Shown one piece after another: positions 1-12,700 of a stretch of DNA of 64,000 nt. The stretch is from Lepisosteus oculatus (lineage: Eukaryota; Chordata; Actinopteri; Semionotiformes; Lepisosteidae). Positions within the stretch are counted from its first letter, which is position 1; every line of letters starts with the position of its first letter. The DNA is taken from contig NC_090706.1 of the NCBI RefSeq assembly GCF_040954835.1, positions 40,619,148 to 40,683,147 on the forward strand. The letters run 5' to 3'. The notes under the pieces were generated by a model, which was given only the letters and a program-made list of their open reading frames with translations, did not search any database and had not been told where the DNA came from. The translations under genes were made by a program, and so were the position numbers.

Positions 1-544
1 AATCAGGGATATTCTTCTGAGAGGAGACATTGCCTACAGTGCCTTGCAGAAGACACACCTTGCCAATGATGTACTGTAACATTTTGTCACACTACAAATA
101 ATCGAATTACAAATGCTTTCAGCCTGCATTGACTCAGGATGGGGGATATTTATGAGAAATATAATTTTTTTTTTACTTTTCTTTGCAGTTCTGGCTAATC
201 GTTAACATCTGGGACCCATAAAAGTGCTCAATACGAGCTTTCGACTTTTGATTAAATGTCATTTATGAAGAGACATCATTGGGAGGGGGTATATCCAGTA
301 CACTGTCCGCATCCTCCTTGGATACCAGATGTTCCACCTGTTACAGTTCCATCATCCAACCACCAGGGGGCTCTGAACCAACAGGCAACTATCTCAGTTA
401 CTCAGGGAAGACTCCGATGACCTAGACCTCGTCAACCAATCCCAGCACGTCTTCACCACCGCGCCTCCCCTTCCCAGCCTACTTAAGCCCAGCTCTCTGG
501 CCCTCCCCTGCTCACTATTAGGTTTTCACTGTGGGAGCAAAACC
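1..544. other. Intergenic DNA, LTR-like GC-richer stretch at 300-544
   Basis: No coding region is supported. The stretch from about 300 to 544 (short CCACCAGGGGG motif, cytosine-rich run, then a CTTAAGCCCAGCTC block) has the look of the promoter part of a fish LTR retrotransposon or similar repeat. No paired LTR or retroviral coding sequence is visible, so this is only an impression. Confidence 0.3.
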
Positions 545-546
545 TT

Positions 547-592
<46 letters not shown>

Positions 593-634
593 GGCCCCTG
601 TGCAAGGATGACATGCAAATTCGTGGAGCGTTCC
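545..634 (+). pseudogene. U6 snRNA pseudogene (5' truncated)
   Basis: The stretch matches nearly the whole of vertebrate U6 spliceosomal RNA from about nucleotide 9 to about 100, including the ACAGAG box (GATACAGAGAAGATTAGC) and the 3' CAAATTCGTG-GCGTTCC end. It lacks the first nucleotides (GTGCTCGC), has C-to-T style changes at CpG positions (CTGTGCAAGG, GACATGCAAAT) and ends without the T-run needed as a Pol III terminator. I saw no proximal sequence element or TATA box at the expected upstream spacing. It is therefore a retrocopy or a repeat-embedded U6 rather than an active gene. Confidence 0.85.
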
Positions 635-639
635 TGTTC

Positions 640-2650
640 ACAGACCTTGCTTCCCTTTTGGCCTACGGATTCTAGCCTTGCTTTTGACCATGGCTTTTGG
701 ATTCTCCCTCAGGTATTTCCAGCTTTAAGACCATTTGGCTATTTGTTTGGACTTTGTATTTGAATGCCCCCTGTTTAACTTTGGTTTCCAACTCTTGAGT
801 TCCCTGGACCTGCAGAGGGTCCATTCCTTACTATTTCCTTCACACCACCCTTTCCTAGAGAGTCAAAGTCTATTAGCATTGACATCTACAGCAGTGAGCA
901 GGCAGGACACAGGAGTCTCGGTCCCAACAGCAGGGAGTTTACTGCCCTGTGGGCAACGGGGGGCGTGCTAGTTGTTAGAGGAGAGGGAGGGAATGGAGGA
1001 AGTGTCTCATCATGATACACCCGGGGGAAATGAAAGAGAACAGAGGGGATAGCATTATATAGTCAAATATAATATTATATCATTCTAATGTATATGGCAC
1101 TATTTCATCAAAGATGGGGATGACAGTCCAACACCGGGGGAAAGGAATGCTGCTGTGCATTTCATTCAGTTCTGTTACATGCTATGTTATGATTCAGTAG
1201 GATAAAGATTCTTTTTTTTGAAAGCATTTATGTTATGGTTTAATACAAAGGAGTCTTGTGAGAGAAAGCGAGGTTCGGCACTTCAGGGGATAAGAGAATT
1301 TCACAGGAGTATGGCTGTTGACAATTCAAATCTGATCATTAAGAGTTGCTGCACCTGTAGGATTTAGAGGTGAAGAGTGTTAACAGACGAAGTATCCTAG
1401 TCTGAAATAACACTCCCCACATTTTTTCTCAAGTGCTCAATTGCACATTCTGAAAGTATTAACACAATTTTCAACTTAAGACAAGCTGAAACTGTCCTCA
1501 TTTGTAAGGCCGCACACATACTACAGTTGCTAACAGACAAAACGCAAGATTCTGCACCAGATGTTCCCTTCAAGTATTTTCATTTTCAGTTTGCTGTTGC
1601 ATGCAATTAATCTGTAATTATTAGTTTTGGGGGGAAAAAACCCACTCACAACCAATATCAATCTTGTGTTAAATATTAATAAAATAATTATGTGAGGTAG
1701 TGTTTCTTACCCTTTACAGACTTTGCCTCGTTATTTTTCCTATTTTTTGTTTCTGTTCATGCTTGTAGCTTTGCGTACTTCAGCTGTATGTCAAAAGTGC
1801 AGAGAGAAGTGATTAGTCTCATTTTTTAACTAGTTACACACAGTTTACACCTTACATCCCATGGTGTACTCATAGTATACAAGTAGCAGTACAGCAATTT
1901 CATCAGCTGTCCTGTTAATACAGTAAGCAAGGACATTTTTTAAATGGAAAAACCAAATATTTTGCGCACTACCCCTTTTTGTTTGATACGAAGCGTGCAC
2001 TGACCATGATCCCTGTCCGTGTCCGGCAGAGTGAACGCCAGAATGAAGCCGTTCCTCTCTGGAACCAAGACACAGCAATAGAAAATCCCGGTTGCAATAT
2101 TAATGGTCCTTAATGCATGAGGTGTGAAACATGAGCCCCAGAGGAAACAAATTGCGTAAGGACACGCACAGCATTACATTACAACACAGGCGACAGAAGA
2201 AATAATGAAACTGAACAGGCTGAAAATACACACAAAGAGAAATCTTCTAAATTGATTTGTCTTTGATTTTAGGTGGAGACTCATTTCAAACAAAGAAATT
2301 ATACAAAAACATAAATCAATTAGCATGCGATAATTTGCTTTTTGTTAGGCTGGGGCTCTGGAATGAAATTTTTCCCGGTAAGCTTTGTACTGCGTCTGAA
2401 ACGTTACAGGATCTGAAATTTAAGCAATGATTTTTGACACACTAGTGCAACTTTCTAATGAGAAATAAAAGTTGCGTTTTGAATGTTACGGCGTTCACCT
2501 CTTGACTGTCATATCCTACTGTAAGTCCTGCCGTCACGGGATTCTGACCTGAAAAGAAGGACAATAACTGTCTCTTCACTTTGTTCAGTAGAAAACTGTT
2601 CTATCATTGCAGGTGAGATACTGCTGTTGTGCCCTTACAGGATAATTTAC
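640..2650. other. Intergenic DNA without supported genes
   Basis: Short open frames occur but none has splice context, codon pattern or similarity that I recognise. The first 150 bases after the U6 pseudogene are T/G-rich (repeated TTTTGG and CTTGCTTTTGAC-like words) and resemble the ends of fish LTR elements. The rest is unremarkable AT-rich DNA. Confidence 0.4.
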
Positions 2651-2654
2651 CACT

Positions 2655-2735
2655 CCTAGCTGATTAGCTCAGGTGTGTAGGACCATTATTAGGAATAATG
2701 GTTAGGGCACAGGATCAATCCCTCTGTGGGTTGTT
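2655..2735 (+). repeat. tRNA-like SINE head or tRNA relic
   Basis: A TAGCTCAGG stretch near 2665 resembles a Pol III A box, and GGATCAATCCC at 2712-2722 resembles a B box (consensus GGTTCRANTCC) about 45 bases later. No full cloverleaf can be drawn with confidence. It is most likely the head of a degraded tRNA-derived SINE rather than a functional tRNA. Confidence 0.35.
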
Positions 2736-3089
2736 GGCTTAAACTTTAGAATAAGTGATGGTCAATTCAAATTAAGCCTTCATGCTCCAGAGCATATTTC
2801 ATTTCCTTTCTTGCATTCTTGTCACTGAGTGTGGGGACACCCTCCTTTACCCAAAGGGCGATGGGGGTGTGGGACCAGCTGCCAAGCCATGATGTTGAAC
2901 CCTTACAAGAGACAGCTGGATGTGCCAATAAAACATGTCAGTGTGAGAGCCCCCTGCCTAGAACACCTAATAATTTCTAATATACATTATTTCACTGGCC
3001 TGTGGTTCTACAAAGCAATGGATTTTATACACTTTTAACCCAAAATAAGCATTTAAACACTGACTTAAGAACACTAGGCATGCTTGGCT

Positions 3090-3340
3090 CGTTTGTTTAT
3101 TTTCTAGTAGCTAATTGATCCGAGAATTTCACATTCAACCATCTCTTGAAGGTGGCCAGGGTATCAGCTTTGGCAGCCTGGCTGGGCAGCTTGTTCCATG
3201 ATCCCACAAGCCTTTGTGTTAAGAAACTCTTCCTGTTCTCTGTTTTGATTGCCCGTGTCCTCTGGCTCATTTTCCTGCTTCTCCCAAAGATGTGCGCTGG
3301 ATTGATTTGATCAGTGTTCTTATTCTTAAAGTACAAAAAT
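3090..3340 (-). mobile_element. LINE relic: C-terminal end of a non-LTR reverse transcriptase
   Basis: The minus strand encodes a 79-residue open frame (3336-3097) containing SFLTQRLVGSWNKLPSQAAK followed by ADTLATFKRWLN. This has the layout of the extreme C-terminus of CR1/L2-type LINE polymerases (a QRVVNxWNxLP motif, then VxAxTxxxFKxxLD). The plus strand carries the matching 3'-end words (CTAATTGATCC). Related fragments lie near 30110, 32080 and 60770. It is 5' truncated and non-functional. Confidence 0.65.
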
Positions 3341-4735
3341 CAAAAACAAATCAAATGTAAAAACTGATAGATGAACCAGGGTTAGTGGCTCATGGGGTGG
3401 GTAGAGCAAAGAGTAATACATCTCATATTCAAGCTGCTCAGTGACTGGAGACCTAGACCCAGTAAAACCCCAACCTTTGTAGTTGAGAAAGCCAGGACTG
3501 TCCCTAAACACTGATTCTTATAAAAGAACCTGTGGGATTCACCAAAGCTAATTTTGCAGCTTTTGTGTATCCCTCTACAATGTCAAATCCACACAGGGTG
3601 AGTTCATTTCTCTCTCTTCCCATCAGGCCATGAGCTGAGCAACTCCCTCGCTTGTGAAAGCAGTCCAGGATTTATGTCTCTCTACTTTCGGAGCCCAAGG
3701 TTGTCATCGGCTGTTTCTCTATTTATCTTTCTAACCAATAGCTGCCGAGACGCAGTTAGGCGGTGATTAAGTGCATCTCTCGGCCCCCTCTGTATTCGCT
3801 TGGAGGTGTGTGGAGGTCAGACTCTTGGCGAGGAATCAAATTTATAGCTGCCATCATGAAGAAAGCTGTCCGGATTTTAAGTGAGTCGACCACGTAAGGC
3901 CAAGCTTAGGGCACCTGGCTTAAGATGTGAGACAGCCTGACTGCTGCCTGTCCTTGCTGGACAACCTGAAGATCATGAGGAGCTGATCGATCTTATTGGA
4001 AAGCCTTTCAAACGCTGATTATGCCTTTCGGCCCTGGCAAAGGCCATGATTCAGAACTCTGCATCTGCCGCTTCTCACCTCCTGCGCAATCTGACTCTCT
4101 CTGATTCGCCATCCTCTCTGCAACACCTGCAATTTGTCTCCTTTTGGCCCGTTTTGCCACCATTCACCAAAGGAAATTTAAAACATATGTGCCTTGGACA
4201 GGCGACAGCTCCAGCTACAGACTGTGCTATCTGATAATAATGTGAGCTGGGAAAAGTAATTTATATTTCGGTATCTCCTCCTGAGCCAACTGATAGTCAT
4301 GGTGTCTCCAGGCAATGAGATGTGATAGCTAGCCTTTACAATCCCGTGCACAAACTCCCATTTATGTAAAATTCATATACACCCGTGTCCATTCCTACAA
4401 AAGGCATTCCTTTTCAGAAAAGGATTTCCTTTTACCTCAGCTTCTTTGCCAGGGCAGAAAAATGATCACTGCATGGAATGGGGAGAAACATCAGACTTGT
4501 CATACATACTGTACTGTACCTGTTAACCCTACATTGTAAGACAGCCTGAATCAGTGCCACCCTCCAGTCTGCTGTACCGATAGAATCCTATTGGTTTACT
4601 GACATAAATCTAGTCATAGTGTAGTATGTACTTACTTAGTACAGAACACCTCGACTGGTGGTGGGACACTATTACTCTGAGACTGCTAGAGTGAGCCCTA
4701 TACCTAGATATTTTTCTGCATATTGTCATGCTTAT
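3341..4735. other. Intergenic DNA with a candidate conserved block at 3640-3880
   Basis: No gene is supported. The segment 3640-3880 has even composition, a CCAATAG motif at about 3735 and no sign of repeat structure, so it is a reasonable candidate for a conserved non-coding element. This can only be settled by cross-species alignment. Confidence 0.25.
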
Positions 4736-4952
4736 GGTTTATTCCGTGCTGAAAAGAGAAGAAAAGAAACACAACGTTTCGGCTGTGGAGCCTTCTTCAG
4801 GCTGTCTTGTTCATACAAGAAGCAAGGAAATTCTCGAAATGTCAACCGCATGACCCCCGAAGAAGGCTCCACAGGCGAAACGTTGTCTCCTTTCTGCATG
4901 GAATAAACATTTACTGTTCCTTTGTAGCTTACACTTGCTGATAGCTGCCTAC
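4736..4952. repeat. Foldback interspersed repeat, copy A
   Basis: The left arm reads GGTTTATTCC-GTGCTGAAAAGAGAAG then AACGTTTCGGCTGTGGAGCC. The right arm carries the inverted counterpart GGCTCCACAGGCGAAACGTT followed by GGAATAAAC. The unit is thus a long imperfect inverted repeat with a short centre. Similar copies occur at 30249-30330 (one arm only) and 54541-54772 (both arms). No coding capacity is seen. The class is unknown; a foldback or MITE-like DNA element is one possibility. Confidence 0.7.
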
Positions 4953-5701
4953 GTGAACTACTTGTCATGCTTATTTTCAATAATCAAGATGTCTTTGGGT
5001 CTGATTTCCTTCATAAATGTCCAACACTACTACTGGATCTGTTTGTTTCATACAAAGGGATTCTGTGTCATGTTGTGTCATTTGTGCATAATATTCCAAC
5101 ACCGGAAATACCTCTTCTTAAGCACAAATGATGATTTGTCAGTAACAGCTGCATTGCAGAGTTACTGCAAGAAGGTAAGCACCTCCCAACACATTAAATT
5201 AAAGACCTCAATAGTCAAACAGATAACTAACTTAAAAATAAAAGGGATGACTGTTTCTTGGGGATTTTTCTTTCAGGATGCATTAGAATAGTTGGTGTTA
5301 TTGCCAGTGGCAAGGATAGCATCTTCTAAAGTAGATAAGTGCTTAAAACAATGAAACAATTTACTTCTTAGCATTAACATGCTGTGTAAGTGAGATAACT
5401 TACCACTTTCCTTTTTCATTAAGAAGGAACATGTCACATCTTATTTTGTAGCTCGACATGATTATACAGCCTCTTTCACACCTCAGATGTTCAGAGATAT
5501 TGATTAAGCTGTAATATGCACCAGGACTGAACATTTCTGCTTCTTTCTTGTGGTGTTAGAAACTGATCCCCTCCACCAAAAGCCGAGTGGAATTCGGAAA
5601 TCTTTCAGTGAGGTTTTCCAGGCATAATTAATCTATTAAATAGTCATGCCCCCTCCCCAGCGGTACCTCCCCCACCAGGGGTGAAGATTGTACAAAACTG
5701 G
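4953..5701. other. Intergenic DNA without supported genes
   Basis: AT-rich sequence. A 118-aa open frame near 4935-5291 begins inside the foldback repeat and has no recognisable domain, so I treat it as chance. Confidence 0.4.
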
Positions 5702-5914
5702 GCCAGCAGCCACATCACCACGCAGCTCCCAGCTGGCAGCCCACTGAAGCCCAGCAGTGTGAACCTGGACAGTACCTGGAGGGGAGACTCTTGGGAAAAA
5801 CTAAGGCTGCTGCTGGAAGAGTTGTTAGTGGGGCCAGTAGGGGGCGCTCACCCCACGGTCTATGTGGGTCCTAATGCCCCAGTATAGTGATGAGGACGCT
5901 ATACTGTAAAAAGG
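5702..5914 (+). mobile_element. 5S-rRNA-derived SINE, 3' truncated copy
   Basis: The head resembles 5S rRNA: GGACAGTACCTGGAGGGGAG corresponds to the 5S internal control region GGTTAGTACTTGGATGGGAG. It continues into a body (CCAGTAGGGGGCGCTCACCC, then CCTAATGCCCCAGTATAGTG) that is shared with the longer reverse copy at 26069-26620. This copy stops just after the ACTATACTGTA-like segment. Families of this kind (SINE3-like) are widespread in fish. Confidence 0.75.
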
Positions 5915-6279
5915 TTCACAGAACTCCAATGCTAGAAAGAGAAAACCTAGACGAACAATTGACGCCTGTGGGTACAATTGATGAGGACGCTTAGGAATTC
6001 AGGCATAATAAGGAGACCTCATCCCAAGCCCATTTAATCTCCACCTGACCATAGAAATACCTACTTGAGAGGATCAAAAGGCTTCTCGCCCTCTCATGAC
6101 CGAGCAGCACCACGTGGGAAAGCCATGTCTGCAGGTGTGGCCAGCGCTGTCAGGGACAAGATGGCCCCCAAAGTGTGTCTAGTAGCAATGCGCTTCATTG
6201 CTCATATACTGTAGGTCTTCAGACTGGAAACAGCACTTCAAGCATGGCATAAGAAAGGCACAGGGCGATATCTCATGCA
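5915..6279. other. Intergenic DNA without supported genes
   Basis: No coding or RNA gene signal is seen. A short direct echo of the preceding SINE (TGATGAGGACGCT) recurs at about 5978. Confidence 0.4.
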
Positions 6280-6720
6280 TCCAGGATGGGATCTTTTCTT
6301 TTTTCAGCAAAATATAATAGCAGTATCATATAGCATCTCTTCAAACAGAACCCCTCTGCCCTCAGTGGCACTATGTATCATTTCAAGCAGTAGAGGACCT
6401 AGCTGGGACTGAAAAGTCAAATAACACCCAGGAGAAAAGCCATCAGTACAAGGTGATTTACCATTTTTCAGTTCCTGCAATGCTTTCTCTAGCCCAGGCG
6501 GGGATATAGGATTCTCAAGTACACCAGACAGTAGGAGGAAGACAAGGTAATTGAAGAGATTGGAGGATCTGATTCAATTTTCCTGATCATATCGGATGTC
6601 TGAACTGCATAATTTGGAATAAAAAGGCAAAATGTGGAATTTATCTGCATGGCATCTGACAGCAGCACTCCCTTGTGCCTATCTAATGGATGGAATATCT
6701 GTAAAATGCTCATTGCTGCA
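6280..6720 (-). mobile_element. L1/Tx1-type LINE ORF2 relic
   Basis: Read on the minus strand, 6720 to 6280 translates in one main frame through GLEKALQELKNGKSPCTDGF and on to QSQLGPLLLEMIHSATE. This matches the early reverse transcriptase region of L1/Tx1 elements, where the usual motif is LxxALxxLxNGKSPGPDGF followed by FW.xLxPLLLxM. Stops and substitutions (SPCTDGF for SPGPDGF) show it is dead. It is a solitary fragment with no other ORF2 parts nearby. Confidence 0.7.
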
Positions 6721-9700
6721 CAGGGAAGATTAAACTTTCTATAAACTTGTGCAGAAACTCAGTCAATAAGTCGCTATGTGACTCTGAGACCATGCTGACT
6801 GTCAGTTGGACATACTAGCTCATTTTAGGAAATATTAGGCGATAATGGTTCTGTGCTCATTTTTGATACCCCCAGATGAACCTCACACCCTTTCTCTCAG
6901 AATGAAATTAAAAAAATGAATATTTTTACTGCTTTGTCTGGATGTGTGTGTACAGTATATATTTAGGTTTCTGTTTAACAGATTTTATAGACCAGTGTGA
7001 TTTGCAATATATATATTCACGTGCCACTTGCCACTTACCACTTGCCATTGCAATATATATTTTCTGCATTGTAAAATCATGACTATAATTTTAGAACTGA
7101 TGAGAGGCAGTTATGAACGTAACATCAGTGTATTTAATCATTCCGATCAGCACAACTAGGGTATTACAATATATAGGAAAGAAGAGCCCAGAAAGGGGAG
7201 AGGCTTCAAATCTGGTAATTGATTGTGCTCCAGAGTGTAGATAATATCCTAACATTATGGTGTCAGTGAAATATAAACCTTTTGCAGTATGGTTCTCTTC
7301 TGCAGCCCCGGTGAGTGATGGACTCTGAAAAAAACAATTTGGTCTTCAACTTCACTTGCACATAACTATAGTTTATGTGCTGTGTGTTCCCACTGAATAT
7401 AACACTTACAGAGCTTACAGACAACCGTCTCTCACCTTAACACGTCTTCAAAAAGAGCCCATTCTGGGGTGCATAGTCCTTTCTCATGCTTTCTTTATTC
7501 CCTTTCCTGATACAATGTTAGCTTCAACAAGCCAACTGATTGAGATAATACATTTCAAGTGTTAGTAATGCCACCTTAAGGGCTCTTGGAGGTGCGAGGT
7601 AAATTAATAGTCCCAGCACCTCGATCTCCAGCAATTGCATTACCCTCTGATTTATGGAACAACAGCCTTAAATAAGCCTGTAACCTTGAGCCTGCAAAAT
7701 GCAAAGTAAAAATGTGTTTACTGCTTCAGCGCCGGAATTAATCCAGCAGCTGAAAATTGAACTAAACTGGAAGACCATATGGATAAGCATCTGTTTTTTC
7801 AGTTAATGAGCTTGTTCTATTTTTATTTTTTGTATTGAGTGCACAATGTGAAGTTTTTAAAGTCTTATACATACACATCCTATTAGACTTTGTTGGGATG
7901 AAATATACATTATTCCAAGTTTCGGTGGGAGTTAAAATCAGCAATTGTAATTATTTATGGGCAAGAATGTTAATTGACTCTTCATCCAATCACTGTGCTA
8001 CAGTTCCCTCTCTTGTGGTGTTGTAAATGGTGAAATAGCTACTTAATATTTATCATATTCATTTGTTTGACAGCTTGGAACAAAAGAGTTCAATGCATAA
8101 ACCAAACAAATACGAGTGAATAGTGGGTCATACACTCTGTAACAATGATGATCCGAGTACTGCACATGTCAAAGAGCACACTAAAGCCAAAGATCTGAAC
8201 GCATCTCTGGACTGCTGATAAGAGTCTCTTCCAGCATAACCCTGCCCTACCCTGCCCTGAGACAACAGGAGAGCCAAATTCAACCAGATCTGCTGATCTG
8301 TGGCAGAGGTACTTGGAAAATGCAGTGGTTGGCTTTCTCAAAATGATATTGGACTGTCAGTTTTAATCTGCTCTCCTGGTTTCAAATGAGCTCCTTTGCA
8401 CTAGCAGTCACCTTGATGAACCTCATCACGAGGAGGAGATGGTTCAGTTATTACATTTCATCTTGTGCTGTCATTTAAAATGACAGCAATTCAAGCTTTA
8501 GAGTTCAACAGTGCTGCTCAACACTATTGAAGCCTCTAACTTTGCAACGCTGATGTTGGAGCCTGCAAGCATAACCTCAGTCTTGTCACAAGTCAGCTCA
8601 GGAAACTTTTGTTGCATTCAAACCTTCATGTCCTACAGTACACACACCTGGAAAGTTCAGAGACCAGGCCAATAACACTGGATTTGTTCACAGATAAAAC
8701 TTGTTCCATGTCTCTTTCTGTACAATTCTCATTGGTGATGGTGAATGCTCTGTCCATCAGCAAATCGGAATCCTACAGGCTGGCTAACTTGACAAACCCA
8801 GCTGGGGGAAAAGGTTTCTCTTTGCGAGGAGCATTTGGGACAACTGGTCTCTGGAAGCAGCTGGGAGCAGGAGAAATTGAATATTGAATTGAGAGGCGAG
8901 CTGCTGAAGCTCAGACTGGTCGAAAATGACATGGTTCCTCAGGACCAGGACCAGCACTGTGCAGATGCCAACAGTCCACAGGGAGAGGTGGATGAGTTGC
9001 TTCGAAGTGTCTCCTTGAGTGAGGAAAGATCTGCGCACACAGCCCTTGGTAGCCAGCTGTCTCCTGATACTATACCCCTAGTGTTTTGTCTCACAAGTGA
9101 CACACAAGGCACTGAGTGTTGAGGCAAAAGGGAAGAGAGAGGGAGAAAGAGATACAGTACGTGTGAAAATCTCGCCTGGCCCCTCTGGGCAAACGACTCG
9201 CTGTATTGAGTCTCATCTTCCTCTAAATTGACTCTAACATCCTCTACAGAGTAGTTATTCAAACCACGTGTTCGGATGAACCAGGATAACAACTCATCAC
9301 TCCCAGAAGAATAAGGAAGCAGAAAAACTGGGAATGAACCAATGGAGACATAGTCTGTAGAAATAAGGCTGAAGGGAAGACTTGTAAAAGTGGACTTGAG
9401 ACTTGATAGAAAAGGTGAGATCATGTGAAGAAAAACAGAGCCGAACATCTTTTAGAAATCCGGACCAAACAAAAATGAAGACAACAGATCAGCCTGAATA
9501 TTTGGTTCACCCTTCAAAAAACAATGCTGGCGGTACTCCGATTTGAAAGCAGAGGAAAAGTACAAAACTATGGCAACAAAAAATCATAAATATCATTTTA
9601 CATTACTTGTAGGAATGGGTCTAGAAAACGAACTGCCTGTGATAAGGGAGGCAGGACAATCGAACAGATGGTAAAGCTTGCTGGGTCTGGATTGCCGGAC

Positions 9701-12700
9701 ATTTATAAAGACATGTTCCCAGTGAAGTCAGGCAACCATAAGGACAGTGAGTTGGATGGAAAAAAACAACCAGAAGGTTCCAAAATCAACCAACAAAATA
9801 AAAAGGTTTTATTCACGTATGCTGATAAACTCCTTTATCTGCTTTCTTCCAAACCACAGTCAGTGTATGATACAGGATCGTTTTAGGCCTAATATAACTG
9901 GTACGTTTGAATATATCAGAATATTGTGGTTTTACCACACATAACTTGAACAAACTTTAACAGTATTGTACTGTACATGGATCCTGAGCTGAAATCCCTG
10001 CTGCATAAAGTGAAGTGCTTTCAGTCAGCCTCAGCACCAGCAGCTGACATGATGGGCATATAAAGGCTTGAGACCATATGGGCTTGTTTCTGAGGCTCTG
10101 CCCTTTCATTCCCAAGCAAGTGTGTGTGTGGATTTGAACCCCCTGGGAACCCATTCTGACAGGCCAGGCAGCACGAGACAAATTACCATTAACACATACA
10201 CACGGGTCAAGTGCAAGGGGTCACTGATTAATTATCAGAGGCAGGCTAAAAGGGGGTACAGATGTCTAGACACACCGCATATAAATGATTGAGAGGTGAA
10301 AATGATGGCATCTTTACTCATACTGAAAGGATACTTTCCTTGGCTGGTGATTAATCATTAGCACTCTAAATTACAGCAGCTCGGTTGGTCTCTCTCTATG
10401 TTCACATTAGGAATTCAATTTTTTGAAGGGGTTTCTTTGAAAATTTTACTTTAAAAGCTTGGAAACACGTTAGTTGTTGGCTCTACAATCACAGATATAT
10501 ACAGTATGCATATACAGTACAGTAGCTTATCTTTATCATTACTTGTGTCTCTGTTTTATCATGTATTTTGAAAAACATTGTATATTTCAGATGCAGTAGT
10601 TAGCAGTGTCCCTCAGCAAAGAAGCTGTTCGATTTGTCGTTCTCGTGTTGGATACTTTTGCATATTTATAAATCATGCAGAAATCCGGTCCAAAACAAGA
10701 TTTTTTTTCTTGATAGGAAGTATATGGTGTAGTAGTACAATCTTTCGTTTATAGGAACGCAATGTAAATTTTGAAAGATTTTTGTTCTGTAGTCCTTCAA
10801 ATGAAGCTCATGGAAGAGTGGTAAAACATGATACAGTCTGTCTGAAATTTCACCGTTTCCTGCTTGTACTGCTGTCCTTCCATCTTTCAACGGAGGTGTT
10901 AATATCAGCCAAAAACCAAAAGAAAATCCACAATCAAAGAGTTCACCCCTTAAACCACTTCTACACATTCTTCCTTGTGAAAAACATAATTTGTACAGCT
11001 ATTGTATCCCTCTATTTACAAACTAAAAGGTATTTTCCCTGTCTTTTAAACATAAAGCTATAACTCTCACTGTCAAATTATTGTGTTTCAGGCTGTCATC
11101 AGTTTTTCAGCATCCAATCCTTCTGTAATGTGGGCTCCTCAATGGGCACGAGTGGAAAATCAATGTCAATCATCTTGTTCTGGACATCCTGGCCTTGAAT
11201 CCAGTGATCATCACACTTAACAATCCTCCAGAGTCTAACAACCGCCACTTTTATTAAATCCGCTCATCTCGTGTCATCTCCATCAGCCGTGAGCATCCTC
11301 AGCTAATGCATGGCTAAAATGATTCTTATTGCGATCACTTTTGTCTCTCAGGAAGACACAGAACTGACACTGGCGAACAGTATTTTCTGGGTAGGCCTGA
11401 CACATGCACCTCCTCCCTTCTAAATAATTTTTAAAAAGTGCTGAAGGAATTCAGGAATGGGTTTTGGCATTTAGATTTGGCGTCAATAAGATTTGACGGA
11501 ATTAACCCCAAAAAATGTGTTTCTCTCAACCACAAATCACATTGGCCTTCCGGTAGAAAGCTAATAAAGCATCAAGTTTACAGTGCGGCGGAGTTAAGCA
11601 CCTGAATTAAAGCTGCATATTCTGGTTGATGTTCATATGCCACAGCAATAGAGAGGGACACATGAGGGCTCTTCGCTCCTCGAGTTTGAAACGGGTGGAT
11701 TGTTCTGGACGCAGGCACTTCATGTGACAAGCGCAGATCATCTGCAGTACAAGCAGCACCAGGAGTCCACTCCACAGTGCAGGGATTATTGTAACCATAA
11801 TTGCAGGGAGCATCTGCTTGCTCAGCGTATGAATTACAAGAGGTGAACGTGTGCAGGGGTCTCTGCCCTGAGTCTAATAGATCCCAGCAATAACCAGGTG
11901 GGTACAGAACCGCAGAAGCGGCACACACAAGGGGAGAAGAAGACCAGCGCTGTCCTTGGTGGGTGGGGGCGCCCCTGCATGCATTGCTAACGTGTGTTTG
12001 AGCGATTTCCTCTCCACGCGAGGCACTTGTTCCAGGGCGATACAGGAGCTCTGTCAGATTGAGCGGCAGGGGTGTGCGCAGAGGATGATCGGAAATCGCC
12101 CCGCGTCACAGTGTGCTTCTGTACTTCTCAGTCTGTCCAGTGCACAAGAAATGAGACATTCATGGAAAGGATATGTGTTCCACAATCAGAATCACTGCAG
12201 TTTAATATCAAATTGTCTGATCTGCATGACCTCCACTCTCTTGTTAAGATTTGTTCCTTGATCGCCCTCTGTCACACTTTGAGATGAAGGTGTTGCATTA
12301 AAGCCCTTTTCATCAGTGTTCCATCGATGCCCCTTTGGTTATTTTGACTCCTTGTTAGTTTGGAAGTAGTCAGTACTGTCACCACCTGATTCCGTATTGA
12401 TTAAATTTCCTTTTGTTTGGAAATTGCAAACAGGTATAAAGTTTGACTCTGTCTAGATTCATAATTAGTTTATAGTCATAGCAAAAAAAAAACAGTTTCT
12501 TGTTGTCTGAATATTCAGTAGAGGCACTAAGTAATGCCCTAGCATTACTTAAGCAAAATAAGAATGAGGCTGATTGTATTCAGTGCCAGTTCTGCAATGA
12601 AGTGGTGTGTACATCAGGAGCTCTGTCGCACCAGGAACAGGAAGCAGACATCCTCGGGGATAAGAAACAAACACATGCATATACAGTAGGACACTCTTGT

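Noticed and set aside
735-971. 78-aa plus-strand open frame after the U6 pseudogene
   Set aside because: Low-complexity, repeat-like DNA with no domain, splice context or conservation evidence.
8939-9448. 169-aa minus-strand open frame, longest in the first 20 kb
   Set aside because: Overlaps several other open frames on both strands, with no recognisable domain or signal of coding composition; probably chance or an unidentifiable repeat.
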